DNA of 64,000 nucleotides from Vicia villosa (GCF_029867415.1 NC_081185.1:81910469-81974468); one strand, 5' to 3'. Counted from the stretch's first letter, positions 34,861 through 47,444 are shown. Made by a program: numbers and translations. Notes: a model not told the origin generated them from the letters alone.

Positions 34861-37313
34861 TGTAACATCCCGATTTTATTAGTTATTTATTTAATTAGTG
34901 TTATTTGGTATTATTATTAATTGTTTGTGTTATTTAATTATTTGGTGTGTTTTGCGATTATTTGAATATGTGTGATATTTGCATAATTAGATAGAAGTGA
35001 TAATATTAGTATATTAGCTAATGCGCATAATTAATTGAAAAGAGTAGTTGGGTGGATTAAGCCCAATATCACAAAATAGAGTTAGTAGAGATTTGTGAGA
35101 GAAACCTAATTACAAGAAAAAGAGAGAAAGATAGAAAGAAGAGAAAAGAGGCTAGAGAAGAGTGGATAAAGAAGAGAAAGAGAAGAGGATTCTAGATTCT
35201 TGAAGAGGGAGGACTACAATCAAAGGTAAGGGTTAGAATCCGAAGTATCATTAGTTTATATGATTGGGTAATGTGCTGTGTATGTTTGGGTATAATATAC
35301 TCATCTTTAAAGTTCGTGGATATGGAAAATATTAGGGTTTGGTAGATTTCATAAGATTGTGTGAACTAAAGCATGTTTGATGATGTTTGTATGTGAATCC
35401 ATGGTTAGAAACATGTTTAGGAACTTTATATGTGTGATAAATTGCTGTCAATTGATGTAATAAATTGTATGAGGGTTAGTGGTTATTGTATGAAGAGAAT
35501 GGGGAAGGAAAATGGTGATTTTAGGGTTTTTACGCAGCATGAGTCAACCTATTAAGAAGCCAGGGTCGACCTGAGCTAACCCGAAAAGGAAAAACTCTGG
35601 GTTTTTTCAGCATGAGTCGACTCATGGGTCGACCTGAGCAAACCCGCAGATTATCCAATTTTTCTGGCAGATTTTGTAAAGACCATAACTTTTGATCCGT
35701 GACTCCGTTTTATGCATCGTTCGGAGCGTTAGGAAGCAAATTTATATTCTATATGATATGATAGGATTTTTTAGCACTTGATGAGTTAATTATGATATTA
35801 TTATGTGGATAACATGTGATCATTAATGTGTGCATTATGAACTAATGACTTGTGAACTAATATTAATGGATGTGTTAAGTGATGTGATATCCATGATATG
35901 TTTGAATGAATATATATACTATTTGAATGTAACTTGTTGAGAATGATCATTTGAAATATGTATGTATGGAGATGTGAGTTAATGAATGATGATGCAATGC
36001 ATGAGATGCTAGACTTGAATACATGTGATTGATTTATGCGTGTTAAGTGAAGCATTTTTTGGTATTGGAGTCATGTTGTGTATGTTTTAAAATGTTGGGA
36101 AGATGTGATTGTGTAGTTTAAGAGGTAGAGATCATCTTAAATGCATGAGTCTTGTTTTGTTGCACACTTACACAAGCATGAGTCTTTGAAAGTGGCAATG
36201 TTGAGTAATCGCGCGAAGATTATTTTCTTGTCCCAGACTTAATGCCGAACGGGGTTTGAAAGCTTAATGCTGAATGGAGCTTTAGAGATTATCTAGTCTG
36301 TAGAGAATGACAATCGGCTTGTCGGAAATGATAACGGAGGGATCCACATACATATCGCATAGAGTCACACTTGAGTCGCACGTGTCGGCGTGAAATGTTA
36401 TTGTGTGTGATTATGTGATATGATTTGTGTGGATATGATTTGGTTGATATGCATATATATGGATTTGGTGAATCATTTGACATGAATGATTGACTGTGTT
36501 GTGGATGTGAATATATATGTATTAATGGTATATGTATATATGTTGATGTTGTGATTTTGATATTGCATACTTGATTGTATTTCATTGTTGAATTTCAATT
36601 GTTGGTTTTAGTAATTGGATACGATTACTCGAAGTATGGAACCTTGTTGAATGAGCTAAACATGTTAACATGGATATGTGGTATATGGATGCATGTTTGA
36701 GAAGAGTGATGAATTTGTGAAATGTATTCTTGTTGTGTTTTGCATTTCCCATCATTATGTTTATCTATAATAATTTGAATCCTCACTCTTCTGTTTGAAT
36801 GATGTTCATTGTGAGATCGTGCGGGTTCTGAAAAGTAGTAGCTTGTCTGAGGATATAGCCAAGGAGGTTTGGTTTTGTCTTTGATTATGTAGAGATACAA
36901 ATGCTCTGGTCATGTAACACTTGGGAGGGTTTATTTGAACTCATGTTTTGGCTATTTGGATATTGATCTTTTGTATATTTCATTTGATATTTGGATATGT
37001 TGTTAAAATCTATGTAGTCTAGATCTTGGATTTCATATAGCATAGAGATTATGTTATTTTGAATTGGTGGATGAATATAGTATGGGATATATTCATTGAA
37101 ATGTTTTGAGTTAATATTTCTTCCGCGTGCGATATGCATTATTTATGAAAGCACGAGGTATCAAATTGTGTTATGATATGATTAATGCATGTTTGTTATG
37201 TTTGTTTTAGGTTTTCTTTGCGATGAAAATAACATGTGACGCCTCTTAAATTGTATGCATACTTTACTCTGTGAATAATATGTTATATTTGGGGTTAGAA
37301 AATGGGTGTTACA
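34861..37313 (+). repeat. 3' LTR of the gypsy element (2453 bp)
   Basis: Complete ends TGTAACATCC and GGGTGTTACA. It is visibly diverged from the 5' LTR by many substitutions and one indel of about 300 bases, so the insertion is old. CACTA sequence resumes at 37314. Confidence 0.85.
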
Positions 37314-37404
37314 TTTATCACGTGGGAGCTTGCTCAGGAATGTTGTCGAAGCGAAGGAGGAGTTAGGTGTACTTGTCTTAAATGTTGATGTAAACCTATA
37401 ATTA

Positions 37405-39670
37405 GCGACCCCAGAGGAAGTGGTGAGCCATTTGCATAGAAGGGGTTTCATGGAAAACTATTAGGTTGGGACGTTTAATGGTGAAAAACTTACGAGTAAC
37501 GTACCAGAGACTAGCAATACGCATGCTTCAAGTAGTCGACCGTCTATGGAATATTAGGAAAATTTTAATCTGATCAGTGACATGGTTGAGGATGCTTTTT
37601 GTGTAAACGTGACCTATGATCAACCAGAAGATTTTGATGGGGAAGATTGCAGAATGAGGAAACGCAAATATTTTATTAGTTGTTGAATGAGATGAATATG
37701 TCGTTGTTTGAGGGATCACCCGACTCAAAGTTACAATGTGTGTAATATTATTGGCCACCAAGTCAAATTGGAATGTTCCTGATCAGTTTTTGGAAATCTT
37801 CGTAAAAAGGATGTTGGACTCAACTGAAACGAAAGATAACTTGCCTACAACTTTTTTTTATGCAAAGAAGTTGATGTTAAAGTTGGGTTTAAGAGTAAGA
37901 AAGATTGATTGTTGCATTAATTATTGCATGTTGTTTTATGATAATGAGTTTGGTACTCAAGATGGATTTTTGGAGGAATGTAAGTTTTGTATAAGTCCAT
38001 GATATAAAGTCAGCAGTAGAGCCATTAACTGTAATCAAGATCGTGTAGCAGTAAAGTCCATGTTTTATCTTCCGATAATACCAAGGTTAAAAAGAATGTT
38101 TACTTCAATGCACAGTGCAAGTCAAATGACATGGCATCATACAAACAAAGAAAGTCCATGCATTATGCGACATCCATCTGATGGCGAGGCATGGAAGCAC
38201 TTTGATCGAATACATCCTGATTTTTCCATAGAACCTAGAAATGTCAGGCTTGGATTATGCTCAGATGGTTTTGCTCCATATGTCCAAGCATCGAGAAGTG
38301 CGTATTATTATTGGCAAGTTATTGTAACTTCTTACAACCTCCTTCCTGAGATGTGCATGACAAAACCATACATGTTTTTAACGTGCTTCATTCCAGGACT
38401 TTCGAGTCCAAAAGCCGAAATTGATGTGTACTTACAACCTTTAATTGATGATTTGAAGAGGTTGTGGATTGGAGAATGGACTTATGATATATCCCGTAAA
38501 CAAAACTTTACTATGCAAGTTGCCTTGATGTGGACCATTAACAACTTTCCAGAATATGGTATGTTGTCTCGTTTGAGTGCACATGGCAAAATGGGTCCGT
38601 GTTGTATGGGATACACCAAAGCGTTTATGTTGGATAAAGGGGGGAAAAGCTCGTGGTTTGACTATCACCGCATATTTCTACCAATAAGTCATCCATATAG
38701 AAGAAACAAGAAAAATTTCAAAAAAGACGAACGAGTAACAGATTTTCCTCCGCCTCGATTGTCACCAGGTGCTGTATGGGAAAAAAGTTTGTGAACTACG
38801 AAAATTCACGGATACTGGAAAGGCATGTAGAATTGAAGGATATTGGGTCGAACACAATTGGACAAGAAGAAGTATATTTTGGGACCTCCCGTATTGGGAA
38901 GATAATTTGTTGCGCTATAATCTTGATGTTATGCATATTGAGAAGAATTTTTTTAATAATGTATTTAACACAGTGATGGATGTTAAAACAGAGGAAAAGA
39001 TAATGAGAAGGCTAGACAAGATATGGAAATTTTGTGTAATGGAAAAGAGTTGGAGTTGAAGCCTCAATTGAATGGAAAATTATTAAAACCGAAGGCTTAT
39101 GTCAGTCTGACCTCCCAAGAAGTTAAAGCGGTTTATCGATGGTTAAAAGATTTGAGAATGCCCGACGAATTTTCTTCAAATTTAGCAAGGTGTTCCAACG
39201 CTAACACTAGGAAGTATCATGGTATGAAAAGTCATTATTGCCATGTTTTTATGGAACAATTGCTACCAATTGCAATCGGTTCTCTACCGAAACATTTGCT
39301 TAATCCACTAACTGAAATTAGTCAAATTTTTAGAGATATTTATGCGTCAGCTTTAAGAGTGGATGACATCATTAAGTTGGACTGAAATATTCCAATCATT
39401 CTCTGTAAGTTGGAATAAGTATTTATGCCTGGTTTTTTTTACTCCATGGAACATCTACCTGTGCATCTTGCATATGAAGCTCATCTTGGAGGACTTGTTC
39501 AATATAGGTGGATGTATCTGTTTGAAAAGTTCATGGGTGATTCAAAGAGATCAGTGAAAAATAAAGCTAGAGTTGAAGGATCAATATGTGCACATTACTT
39601 GCATCGAGAAACATCACATTACTTCCAGCAGACACGTGTGCCCCCATCCTTCCAGCTGAGCGGATGATCT
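37405..39670 (+). pseudogene. tnp2-like CACTA transposase (PF02992 type), broken
   Basis: The start corresponds to the transposase-associated region (PEEVVSHLHRRGFMENY). It is followed by broken N-terminal homology to 38002 and the conserved tnp2 core at 38060-38794. That core has ASQMTWHHTN, IMRHPSDGEAWKHFDRIHPD, LGLCSDGFAPYVQASRSAYY and DVYLQPLIDDLKRLW. Two frameshifts near 38780 and 39030 lead to RYNLDVMHIEKNFFNNVF and then MKSHYCHVFMEQLLPIAI (DUF4218-like), with stops near 39385-39420. The end has EHLPVHLAYEAHLGG and KNKARVEGSICAHYL. The protein would catalyse excision and insertion; this copy cannot. Confidence 0.88.
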
Positions 39671-39919
39671 ATATTTCCACTGCCTACCCAGACTGGTCAC
39701 ACCCCACATCCCACACATGTGTCCCCATGCTTCCAGCAGACCGGAGGATCTAGTTTTCCACCACCCACACAAACTGGTCAAACCCCACAAGTGCCATCAT
39801 CCTTTCAGCAAACTGAGGATGATGATCAGGCGGAGTCGGAAGCTGACGATCATAAGATGGGCGGGGGCGATGATGAGTTGGATGAGAGCGATCTTCGAGG
39901 GGATGATGATTCGAGCTAG
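39671..39919 (+). pseudogene. Pro/Gln-rich and acidic tail after tnp2
   Basis: Repeats of a PPPTQTGQTPQVP-like unit are followed by an acidic stretch rich in Asp and Glu, ending at TAG 39917-39919. It could be the tail of the tnp2 protein or the first exon of the next gene. No family is recognised. Confidence 0.4.
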
Positions 39920-40067
39920 ATTCATATCATTGAGTGGAGATTTTGGATTTGGCCTGAAGGAAGCTCATAAGTTTCTTATTTATAAATTTTTATTTAAGTA
40001 TACATTTCCATTTTTAATAACTTTATAATTAATGCTAATTCAATTCTTGTTGTTTAGATTCAGGATG

Positions 40068-41498
40068 AGTCGGACTGCTGCCAAAGTTATAAATTATATA
40101 ATTCAGCAGAATTATAAAAAATTTATAAAGAGTTTTAAAGATGTTAAGAGTAGGGATAGAGAACCTTAGCTAAAGTAATTTCATGTATAATTAATTTATT
40201 TTTTAAGTTATTGTTATTTAAATAATTTTTTTATTATAGTTATCTAACTATTTATTTTAATGTCATACAATATTGCAGAAAAATGTGTGTGGGATCCACT
40301 GAAACATAGGTATATTAAAAAAAATATTAGGAAAGAACTGCAAGATGACTTTCTGACATGCTACGTACGATGTGCTAGAAAGCGTTGGGAACTTCTTGGC
40401 CATCGTCTCAGTTGGATAGGCGAAGAAATCTTTCAGGAACTTCTTAAATATTGGAAAAGTGATGAATTTAAGGCTAAAGCTGAAAATGAAAAGAAGATGA
40501 AAACATCTCAAAAAGGGGTTGTCTTAATGCTGTTGGAAGTATAAGCATTGTTGAGCATCTTCAACCTTTTGTAATAATTATTACCACTTTTTTAAGTTAT
40601 AATTTGATTTATAATTATATTATTAATTATAGTTAAATTTATTATTTAGGCTAAGTAATTGAATATACCACCTCTGATGACCGAGTTGGTTATAAAGACT
40701 CGGACAAAGAAAACGGGGGGTTTGTTGACCACCGTACACAAAAAGCTTTGGTTAGTTATTTAATTTGCGTTGTTCATATCTTTATTTTATTAGCAACTTT
40801 GTGGCATGATTTTCACGTGGCATGTGATATGTTGTTGCGTGAAAATCATGTGGCAACTTAGAAGTTGCGGCGTGAAAATCATGTGGCTATATTTCATATA
40901 TTATTTAAGTAAATATAATTTCATTTAAATTATATATAACTTAATTTTTTTATTGTATGTGTAGGATGATTATCAAACATTGCTTGTACGATTTCTGAAT
41001 ATTAATCCACAGTATACTCCGAGACCGGGAGAGCCGCTTCATCCAGGTGTGGATTTTTATATTTGGAGTGAAGTCATTGGCGGAAAGGGGCCTAACAGGT
41101 ATTTTTTTGGTAGTGGAAATTTGGCTGGCACCTTGAGACGTGATGATAGAACTCAATATCAAAGAGTTATTGAGGGGGGGAGAAGGTCACATCCATTAAA
41201 TTTGACACCAGAACAACGAGAAACAGTAAGACAACTGGCGATAAATGAGGCGAGACGCGAGGCGGCGGAACTTGAGACGACTTTGAGGGCCGAAATGGAG
41301 GCGATATTGAAGGCCCAAATGGAGGCAATGCTGGGTGAGCATCAACGGGAAATGGAGGTCATGGCGAAGAGGCAATCTGATATGGAGGCGCAAATGCGGC
41401 AATTTATGCAATCGTTTGGTGGAAATCAAAACGTAGGTAGTTATGCGTCGACGGATCAGGAGAACAAAAATGATGAAGACTTTCCTGACCCAGACTGA
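40068..41498 (+). pseudogene. TnpA-like second CACTA gene (PF03004 Transposase_24 type)
   Basis: Exon-intron layout is still readable. A first exon near 40068 begins MSRTAAKVINY but has a stop. The second at about 40260-40569 contains ISW-like text SWIGEEIFQELLKYWKSDEF, with a frameshift before VGSISIVEH. An intron with GT near 40570 and AG near 40649 follows, then an exon to 40750. The next intron (GT 40751, AG 40964) joins KLW to DDYQTLL. The last exon to 41498 has YIWSEVIGGKGPNRYFFGSG and a Met/Glu-rich coiled coil with MEAMLGEHQREMEVMAKRQ. The family is the DNA-binding partner of the transposase and binds subterminal repeats. Confidence 0.75.
40795..40895 (+). repeat. subterminal-type motifs inside a TnpA-like intron
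   Basis: Three copies of the type GCATGATTTTCACGTGGC or GCGTGAAAATCATGTGGC lie inside the intron 40751-40964. They are the same motif as at the element ends. Confidence 0.7.
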
Positions 41499-41800
41499 TC
41501 ATTGATTTTATTTTATTTTTATTTTTTTGTTACTTTTGATTTTGAATTTGTGTAAGATATCAATTAATTTATAATACATTATATTTAGTAATATTTGATT
41601 TATAATTTTAGTTTATTAATTTATATATTTTAGTATATTTAGTTTATTAATTTAATTTACTTATTTTAGTATATTTAATTTATTAATTTAATTTTTATAT
41701 TTTAGTATATTTAATTTATTATTTTAATTTGTATATTTTAGTATATTTAATTTATATATACAACTCATTAATTAGTTTCAGAATTTATTTATAAAAAAAA
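41499..41800 (+). other. AT-rich 3' region of the CACTA gene
   Basis: A short AT-rich unit (TTAATTTATTAATTT with TATTTTAGTATATTTA) recurs four to five times between about 41600 and 41755. No coding frame is present. Confidence 0.6.
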
Positions 41801-41807
41801 AAGAATT

Positions 41808-42190
41808 AGTGGTGTGATTTACATGCCACAAATTAGTGACATGGAAATCACGTCGCAACTTACAATTAATACAAACATTTTAATTCAAAAAAACAAGAAG
41901 TAGTGACGTGATTTTCATGGCACTAATTAGTAACGTGAAAACCACGTCGCAAATAAAGCTGCTTTTTCTGAACCCCTAACTACTGCGCCTGCTCTGACTT
42001 CAATGGTATGAATCTCTATGAAAACATTTGCGACGTGATATTCATGTCACTAATTAGGAAAATGAAAATCACGTCACTACGTAATTGCCACCCGCTCTCC
42101 TGTGGCGTAATTAGTCACGTTGCAAATTTTAGTTTGTGATGTGTTTTTTCTTGTTATGGCGTGAAATTCATGTCACTAATGAGCTTTTTT
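41808..42190 (+). repeat. 3' subterminal repeats of the CACTA element
   Basis: At least eight motifs of the type GTGACGTGATTTTCATGGC, AACGTGAAAACCACGTCGC and TGACATGGAAATCACGTCGC lead up to the right terminus at 42197. They mirror the left-end set. Confidence 0.8.
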
Positions 42191-42200
42191 TGTAGTGTAA

Positions 42201-42408
42201 GTATTAATATAATTTTTAAAAAATTTATAACTAAGTGGTTCTAACAAGCTATCCATGGTCCATACGGACTAGCCCTAATAGGTAGTGGATTTTTTAGGGT
42301 CGGGCTAAAAAAGCCCTGAAAATTATGGCTTTAATGTTAAGGCTCAAACCTTTTGATTTGTTGGGTCTGGCGGACCGATCCATATCAGCTAGCCCATTTT
42401 GACAACTC
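42201..42408. mobile_element. unnamed transposon, right part
   Basis: Continuation of the element at 27771-28206 after the CACTA insertion. It ends near TAGCCCATTTTGACAACTC, the inverted partner of its left end. Non-coding. Confidence 0.4.
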
Positions 42409-42543
42409 TATCGAAAACTTATGCAAAACTATGAAAACGAGATATTCGACTCTAAATGGACAGGCCCTGACAGACTTCGGACTATCTGACTCTAAATAGT
42501 CTAATTTTTGTAATTTTTTATACAAAAACTAAATTAAACACTT
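42409..42543. mobile_element. second copy of the unnamed transposon, left part
   Basis: GGCCCTGACAGACTTCGG and nearby text resemble GGCCTTAGATGGACTTCGG at about 27890. It is interrupted at 42544 by the copia element and resumes at 47445. Confidence 0.35.
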
Positions 42544-42978
42544 TGTTGTGAAAAATGATGTCAAGAACAAAATATAATAGGGATTAGGGAAGATAAAAAG
42601 AACACAAGAATTGGTTATAACTGCTATTCTTTCACTTTCTTTTAGAAAACAAGATTACAAGTTTACAAGAATAACAAATAACCTCTCACCCTAAATTAGG
42701 ATTTGCAGCTTAGCAATGATGAGAGTCTAGTATGCTATTTATAATAAAACCTAACATACTAACTAATGGGTTTTTTCCACAAGGCCCATTACACAAGCCA
42801 ACTTAATAAATAAGCTAACTTAACAAATTAGGGTTTAAACACTAAAACCTAATTTAACATGCTAACAACCCTAGCATCTTCGACACAAGCATGTGAACAA
42901 CCTTCGACTTCATGCTTAATCATGTCGAACCAAGAGACTATCCTTCGACTATACTAGAGTTTGATCCAATATCTCACA
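42544..42978 (-). repeat. 3' LTR of the copia element (element orientation)
   Basis: 435 bp, TGTTGTGAAAAATG to ATATCTCACA on the plus strand. It is followed towards the interior by the purine-rich (minus) AGGTCCAAGGTGGAGATT, the likely polypurine tract. Confidence 0.9.
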
Positions 42979-43021
42979 AATCTCCACCTTGGACCTAACT
43001 CTACAACGTCAAGGGAACAAA

Positions 43022-43582
43022 CTAGCTTTCTTCATGCAGCTTTATCAACTGCATACAGTGGAAAAACTTGCAACTCGGCAATGTCTTGGTGATCATATCA
43101 GCAGCATTTTCTTCAGTCGAAACCTTCAGCACTTGGACTTCTCCACGCTCGATTACTCCTCTGACGAAATGCAGCCTCACATCAATGTGCTTAGTTCGCT
43201 CATGATAGGCTGAATTCTTCGACAGGTGTATTGCACTTTGACTATCACATTTAACAGTAATACCTCGACCTTGAAGTTTCAACTCCTTCTCAAAACCTTC
43301 AAGCCACAATGCTTCTTTCACAACTTCAGTTAGGGCAATATACTCCGCTTCAGTGGTTGATAGAGCAACAACCTTCTGAAGTGTTGTTTTCCAACTAGTT
43401 GCAGTGCCAAACATAGTGAAAACATATTCAGAAATAGATTTTCTGGAATCCATACAACCTGCATAATCAGAGTCGACATATCCTTCGATTACTACTTTAC
43501 TATCTTCACCCAAGGCTCCACCATAAATTAGGACTTTGTTCAGAGACCCATTTATGTACCTTAAAATCCACTTCAATGCTTG
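43022..43582 (-). pseudogene. pol: copia RNase H domain
   Basis: Contains GYVDSDYAGCMDSRKSISEY, ATSWKTTLQKVVALSTTEAE and CDSQSAIHLSKN, the standard copia RNase H, with the final HIDVRLHFVRGVIERGEV block. It is open over about 184 codons. A stop just upstream (near 43580) separates it from RT. Confidence 0.9.
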
Positions 43583-44413
43583 CTAGTGAGCCTTTCCAGG
43601 GTTCTCCATGTACCTGCTTACAAGACTTACTGCATATTCTATGTCGGGTATAGTACAGACCATAGCATACATCAAAGAACCAACTATATTAGCATATGGG
43701 ATGCTATTCATATAGGCTCTTTCGACATCAGTACGGGGACACTGATCAATACTCAGCTTGAATTGAGGGTTTTTTGGAGTCACAACTGGCTTCGAATTTG
43801 ACATACCAAATTTTTTGAGAATCTTCCGTAGATATGCCTCTTGAGATAAGCAGAACTTCGACTTCTTTCTATCTCTTCGAATGTCAATTCCAAGAATTCT
43901 GGAAGCAGCTCCCAGATCCTTCATATCGAACTCCTTATTAAGTTCAGCCTTCACCTTCATCACATCTTCGACATTGTTGCTTGCTATGAGAATATCATCC
44001 ACATAAAGCAACAAAATAACAAATGAATTACCAGGTCGAAATCTGAAGTAAACGCAGTGGTCGAACTGACTTCTAATAAAACTTATGCGTGCCATGAACT
44101 TGTCGAATCTCCTATTCCACTATCGAGGAGATTGCTTCAGCCCATACAAAGATCTCTTTAACTTGCACACATAATCTTCCTTCCCTTTTTTGACATACCC
44201 TTCAGGTTGTCTCATCAGGATCGTTTCATCTAGATCACCATACAAGAACGCAGTCTTCACATCCATCTGTTCTAGTTCAAGATTGAATTGTGCCACCATG
44301 GCAAGCAACATTCGAATGGACCTATGCTTCACAACAGGAGAGAACACATCATTGAAGTCGACACCTTCTTTCTGAGTGAAACCCCTTGCAACTAACCTTG
44401 CGTTGTATCTTTT
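43583..44413 (-). pseudogene. pol: copia reverse transcriptase
   Basis: The N-terminal part (44120-44413) has ARGFTQKEGVDFNDVFSPVV and MDVKTAFLYGDLDETI and ends at YGLKQSPR. Two stops (about 44110-44119) follow. The second part (43583-44095) contains the catalytic YVDDILIAS and DLGAASRILGIDI. A TAG at 44414-44416 also splits it from the upstream reading frame. The catalytic residues are kept, but the chain is broken at three or more places. Confidence 0.9.
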
Positions 44414-45352
44414 CTACGTCACTCCTTTAATTCCTTCCTTAACTTTGAAAATCCATTTACAGCTGACTAACCTAGCCCCAGCAGGTTTCTGGATCAGTTT
44501 CCAAGTATGATTATCATGAAGAGATTTCATCTCATCATCCATGGCCTTCAGCCATTCAGTCTTATTTTGACTCCTCATAACTTCCTTGTAGTCTCTAGGT
44601 TCTTCGTCTAGAACCTCACTTGAAGAGATTAAGGCATAAGCTATAAGATCTGCATATCCAAGTCTCTGAGGTGGCTTGATGGCTCTTCTCGACCTATCTC
44701 TTGAAAATAGGTAGTCATCGACAGTTTCCTCAATTTCGTCAGCATCTTCTGCTTCTTCTTCGACTTCATCAGGGATATGCAATTCAGCATCAACATGCTC
44801 CACCTCAACATGAATCTCTACCTGTTCCAGCTCTTCCTCAAATGTTTCTGCATTTTGACCAACATCAGTTTTCTTAAAAGCCATTTCAGCTTCATTGAAA
44901 ACTACATCTCGACTGGTAATACACCTCCTGTGACCTGGCTCTAGGCACCATAGCCTATAAGCTTTGACTCCTTCAGTGTATCCCATGAACATGCATTTCA
45001 GAGCTTTAGGTTCGACCTTGTCTTGCCTAATGTGAGCATAGGCTACGCAGCCAAATACTCTCAGTTTGTTGAGATCTGGTGGATGTCCCGACCAAACTTT
45101 TTCAGGTGTCTTCATATCTAACGCTGTCGAAGGACATCTATTTATCAGATATGTTGCTGTCGAAACAGCCTCAGCCCAGAACACCTTCTTTGACCCTGCA
45201 CTAGTCAACATGCATCTGACTCTCCAAAATAGTTCGATTAAATCTTTCAGCCAAACCATTTTGTTGTGGAGTACCTGCAGTAGTTCTGTGCCTTGCAATA
45301 CCAGAGGAAGCACAAAAACTGTCGAATGCCTCATTGCAAAATTCAAGGCCAT
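44414..45352 (-). pseudogene. pol: copia integrase C-terminus and start of RT
   Basis: Runs on from the frameshift near 45215 with VFWAEAVSTATYLINRCPS, then PDLNKLRVFGCVAYAHI and KCMFMGYTEGVKAYRL, typical of the copia integrase tail. An acidic linker and the RT opening (WLKAMDDEMKSLHDNHTW, then SCKWIFKVK) follow. It ends at a TAG in place of a sense codon at 44414. The first 40 or so codons overlap the upstream frame and are probably not native. Confidence 0.88.
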
Positions 45353-46997
45353 TGTCGGTTCTCAACCTCTTGACCTTTCTGCCAGTCTGATTTTCAACCA
45401 GAGTCTTCCAACTTTTGAAATTCTCAAAAGTTTCATCCTTAGTCTTCTGGATGAATACCCATAATTTTCTGGAATAATCATCGACTATTGATAGAAAATA
45501 CCTTGCTCCTGAATGTGATGGACACCTTGCAACCCCCCAAAGATCATCATAGATGTAATCAAGGGATCCATGTGTTCTTTGTTTGCCTTTGTTGAACTTC
45601 ACTCTGCAAGATTTTCCAAGTACACAGGGTTCACAATACTTCAGCTTTTCGACTTTGTCTCCACCAAGCAGATTTTGTTTCCCTAATTCGACCAAACCCC
45701 TTTCACTAACATGGCCCAATCTCATGTGCCAGATTTCTATCTTCGACAAAGGTTTCGTGGATGCAACATTTGTCGAACCACTTACAACTTCAGCCTCAAG
45801 GGTATACAAGCCTTGTTTCTTCACGCCTCTCAAGACTTCCTTCGAACCCTTCATGACTCTTAGGATACTTTTCTCTCCTTGGAAAACATATCCTTTCTTG
45901 TCGAATTCACTAAGAGAAAGTAGATTTCTCTTCAAATCAGGAACATACCTGACTTCAGTCAACAACCTTATTGACTCATCATGGAGTTTGAACCTCACAG
46001 ATCCAACACCTGCAATCTTACAAGCCTTGTTGTTTCCCAGCAATACTAATCCACCATCTTGATCACATAATTCCTCGAACAAGTATTTGTTTGGATTCAT
46101 GTGCCAAGTGCAACCTGAATCCATAATCCACTCTCTTCTCGAGTCACTGCTTGAAACCACAAGAACATCAGATGATTCGAAATCATCTTGAACAATTGCT
46201 GCATTGCCATTATCCTTACCTCCATGATCTTTCAGGCGTTCAGGGCACACCTTTCTTGTGTGACCCTCCTTCTTAAAATGATAGCATCGAATGCCAGATG
46301 CTTCGCCACTGTAAGACTTCGACAGGCTTTTGCCTTTCTTCTTGTCAAACTTACCATCCTTTCGTAAGAGTTTTCCTTTAATGGCCAAACCTTCGCCAAC
46401 AGTCGAAGGTTTATGCTCCTTTCGTTCGTTCAGGTCCTTTGAATATAGGGCTGATTGAACTTCTTCAAAGGTCAGGGACTCCCTTCCATACGTGAGAGTT
46501 TCTTTGAAGTGAGCATGTGATCGAGGCAAAGCGCACAATAGTAACAGCGTTTGATCTTCATCATCGATCTTTACATCAATATTTTCAAGATCAAGAATCA
46601 GCTTGTTGAACATATCCAACTGCTCAGCCAACACTTTGTCTTCAACCATCTTGAATGAATACAAAGCCTGCTTCAGGTAAAGTCGATTTACCAACGATTT
46701 GGTCATATACAAACTTTCAGGTTTCGCCCATAACCCTGATGTCGTCGTCTCCTTTGATACCTGTCTGAGAACCTTATCACCAAGGATCAACAAAATTGCG
46801 TTGTGTGCCTTCTCGATCATAGTCGTCTTCTCCGCTGCCGTTAATGCAGCATTCATGGCTGCCTCTCCCTTAAACGCTTCCAAACAACCCTGCTGAACCA
46901 GTAGGGCTTTCATCTTCAAGCGCCACAGACCGAAGTAATTCACTCCGGAAAATTTTTCAATCTCATACTTTGTTGACGGCATCTTCTTCACGCTCAC
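45201..46997 (-). pseudogene. gag-pol: copia Gag-protease-integrase (598 codons)
   Basis: Gag homology from the start (FSGVNYFGLWRLKMKALL) is followed by a zinc knuckle at residues 238-251, reading CYHFKKEGHTRKVC. The second Cys is replaced by Phe at 241. Protease WIMDSGCTWHMNP has its Asp at 293. Integrase has the HHCC finger (IWHMRLGHVSERGL to CEPCVLGKSC) and the catalytic region with TDNGLEFCNEAF and GLAERFNRTIL. The frame is lost directly after that Glu-containing motif by a small indel near 45215. ATG 46997 was chosen as the first ATG after the LTR; a second Met lies six codons later. Confidence 0.9.
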
Positions 46998-47007
46998 CGC
47001 ACCAATT

Positions 47008-47444
47008 TGTTGTGAAAAACGATGTCAAGAACAAAATATAATAAGGATTAGGGAAGATAAGAAGAACACAAGAATTAGTTATAACTGGTATTCTTTCACT
47101 TTCTCTTAGAAAACAAGATTACAAGTTTACAAGAATAACAAATAACCTCTCTCACCCTAAATTAGGATTTGCAGCTTAGCAATGATGAGAGACTAGTATG
47201 CTATTTATAATAAAACCTAACATACTAACTAATGGGCTTTTTCCACAAGGCCCATTACACAAGCCAACTTAATAAACAAGCTAACTTAACAAATTAGGGT
47301 TTAAACACTAAAACCTAATTTAACATGCTAACAACCCTAGCATCTTCGACACAAGCATGTGAACAACCTTCGACTTCATGCTTAATCGTGTCGAACCAAG
47401 AAACTATCCTTCGACCATACTAAAGTTCAATCCAATATCTCACA
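47008..47444 (-). repeat. 5' LTR of the copia element (element orientation)
   Basis: 437 bp, same ends as the partner LTR, followed by CACTT. Confidence 0.9.

Larger units (their letters stand above)
29500..37313 (+). mobile_element. decayed Tekay-type Ty3/gypsy element with chromodomain
   Basis: Two LTRs (29500-31622 and 34861-37313) flank an interior that keeps only RNase H, integrase and a chromodomain remnant. Gag, protease and reverse transcriptase are gone, since coding homology starts only about 120 bases after the 5' LTR. The 3' LTR starts TGTAACATCC and ends GGGTGTTACA. The 5' LTR lacks about 45 bases at its start and about 300 bases internally. Pol has several stops and frameshifts and is split by a solo LTR. 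It lies inside the CACTA element. No target duplication could be shown because the left end is damaged. Confidence 0.8.
42544..47444 (-). mobile_element. Ty1/copia element, complete but defective (4901 bp)
   Basis: LTRs of 435 bp (42544-42978) and 437 bp (47008-47444) start TGTTGTGAAAAA and end ATATCTCACA. A perfect 5 bp target duplication CACTT lies at 42539-42543 and 47445-47449. My hand count gives about 15 substitutions and one 2-base indel between LTRs (about 3.4 percent), so it is clearly older than the Sirevirus at 10070. Gag, protease, integrase, RT and RNase H are all present in copia order, but with one frameshift and several stops. The minus-strand sequence after the 5' LTR (AATTGGTGCGGTGAGCG) is not a standard tRNA-Met primer site. 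Confidence 0.93.
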
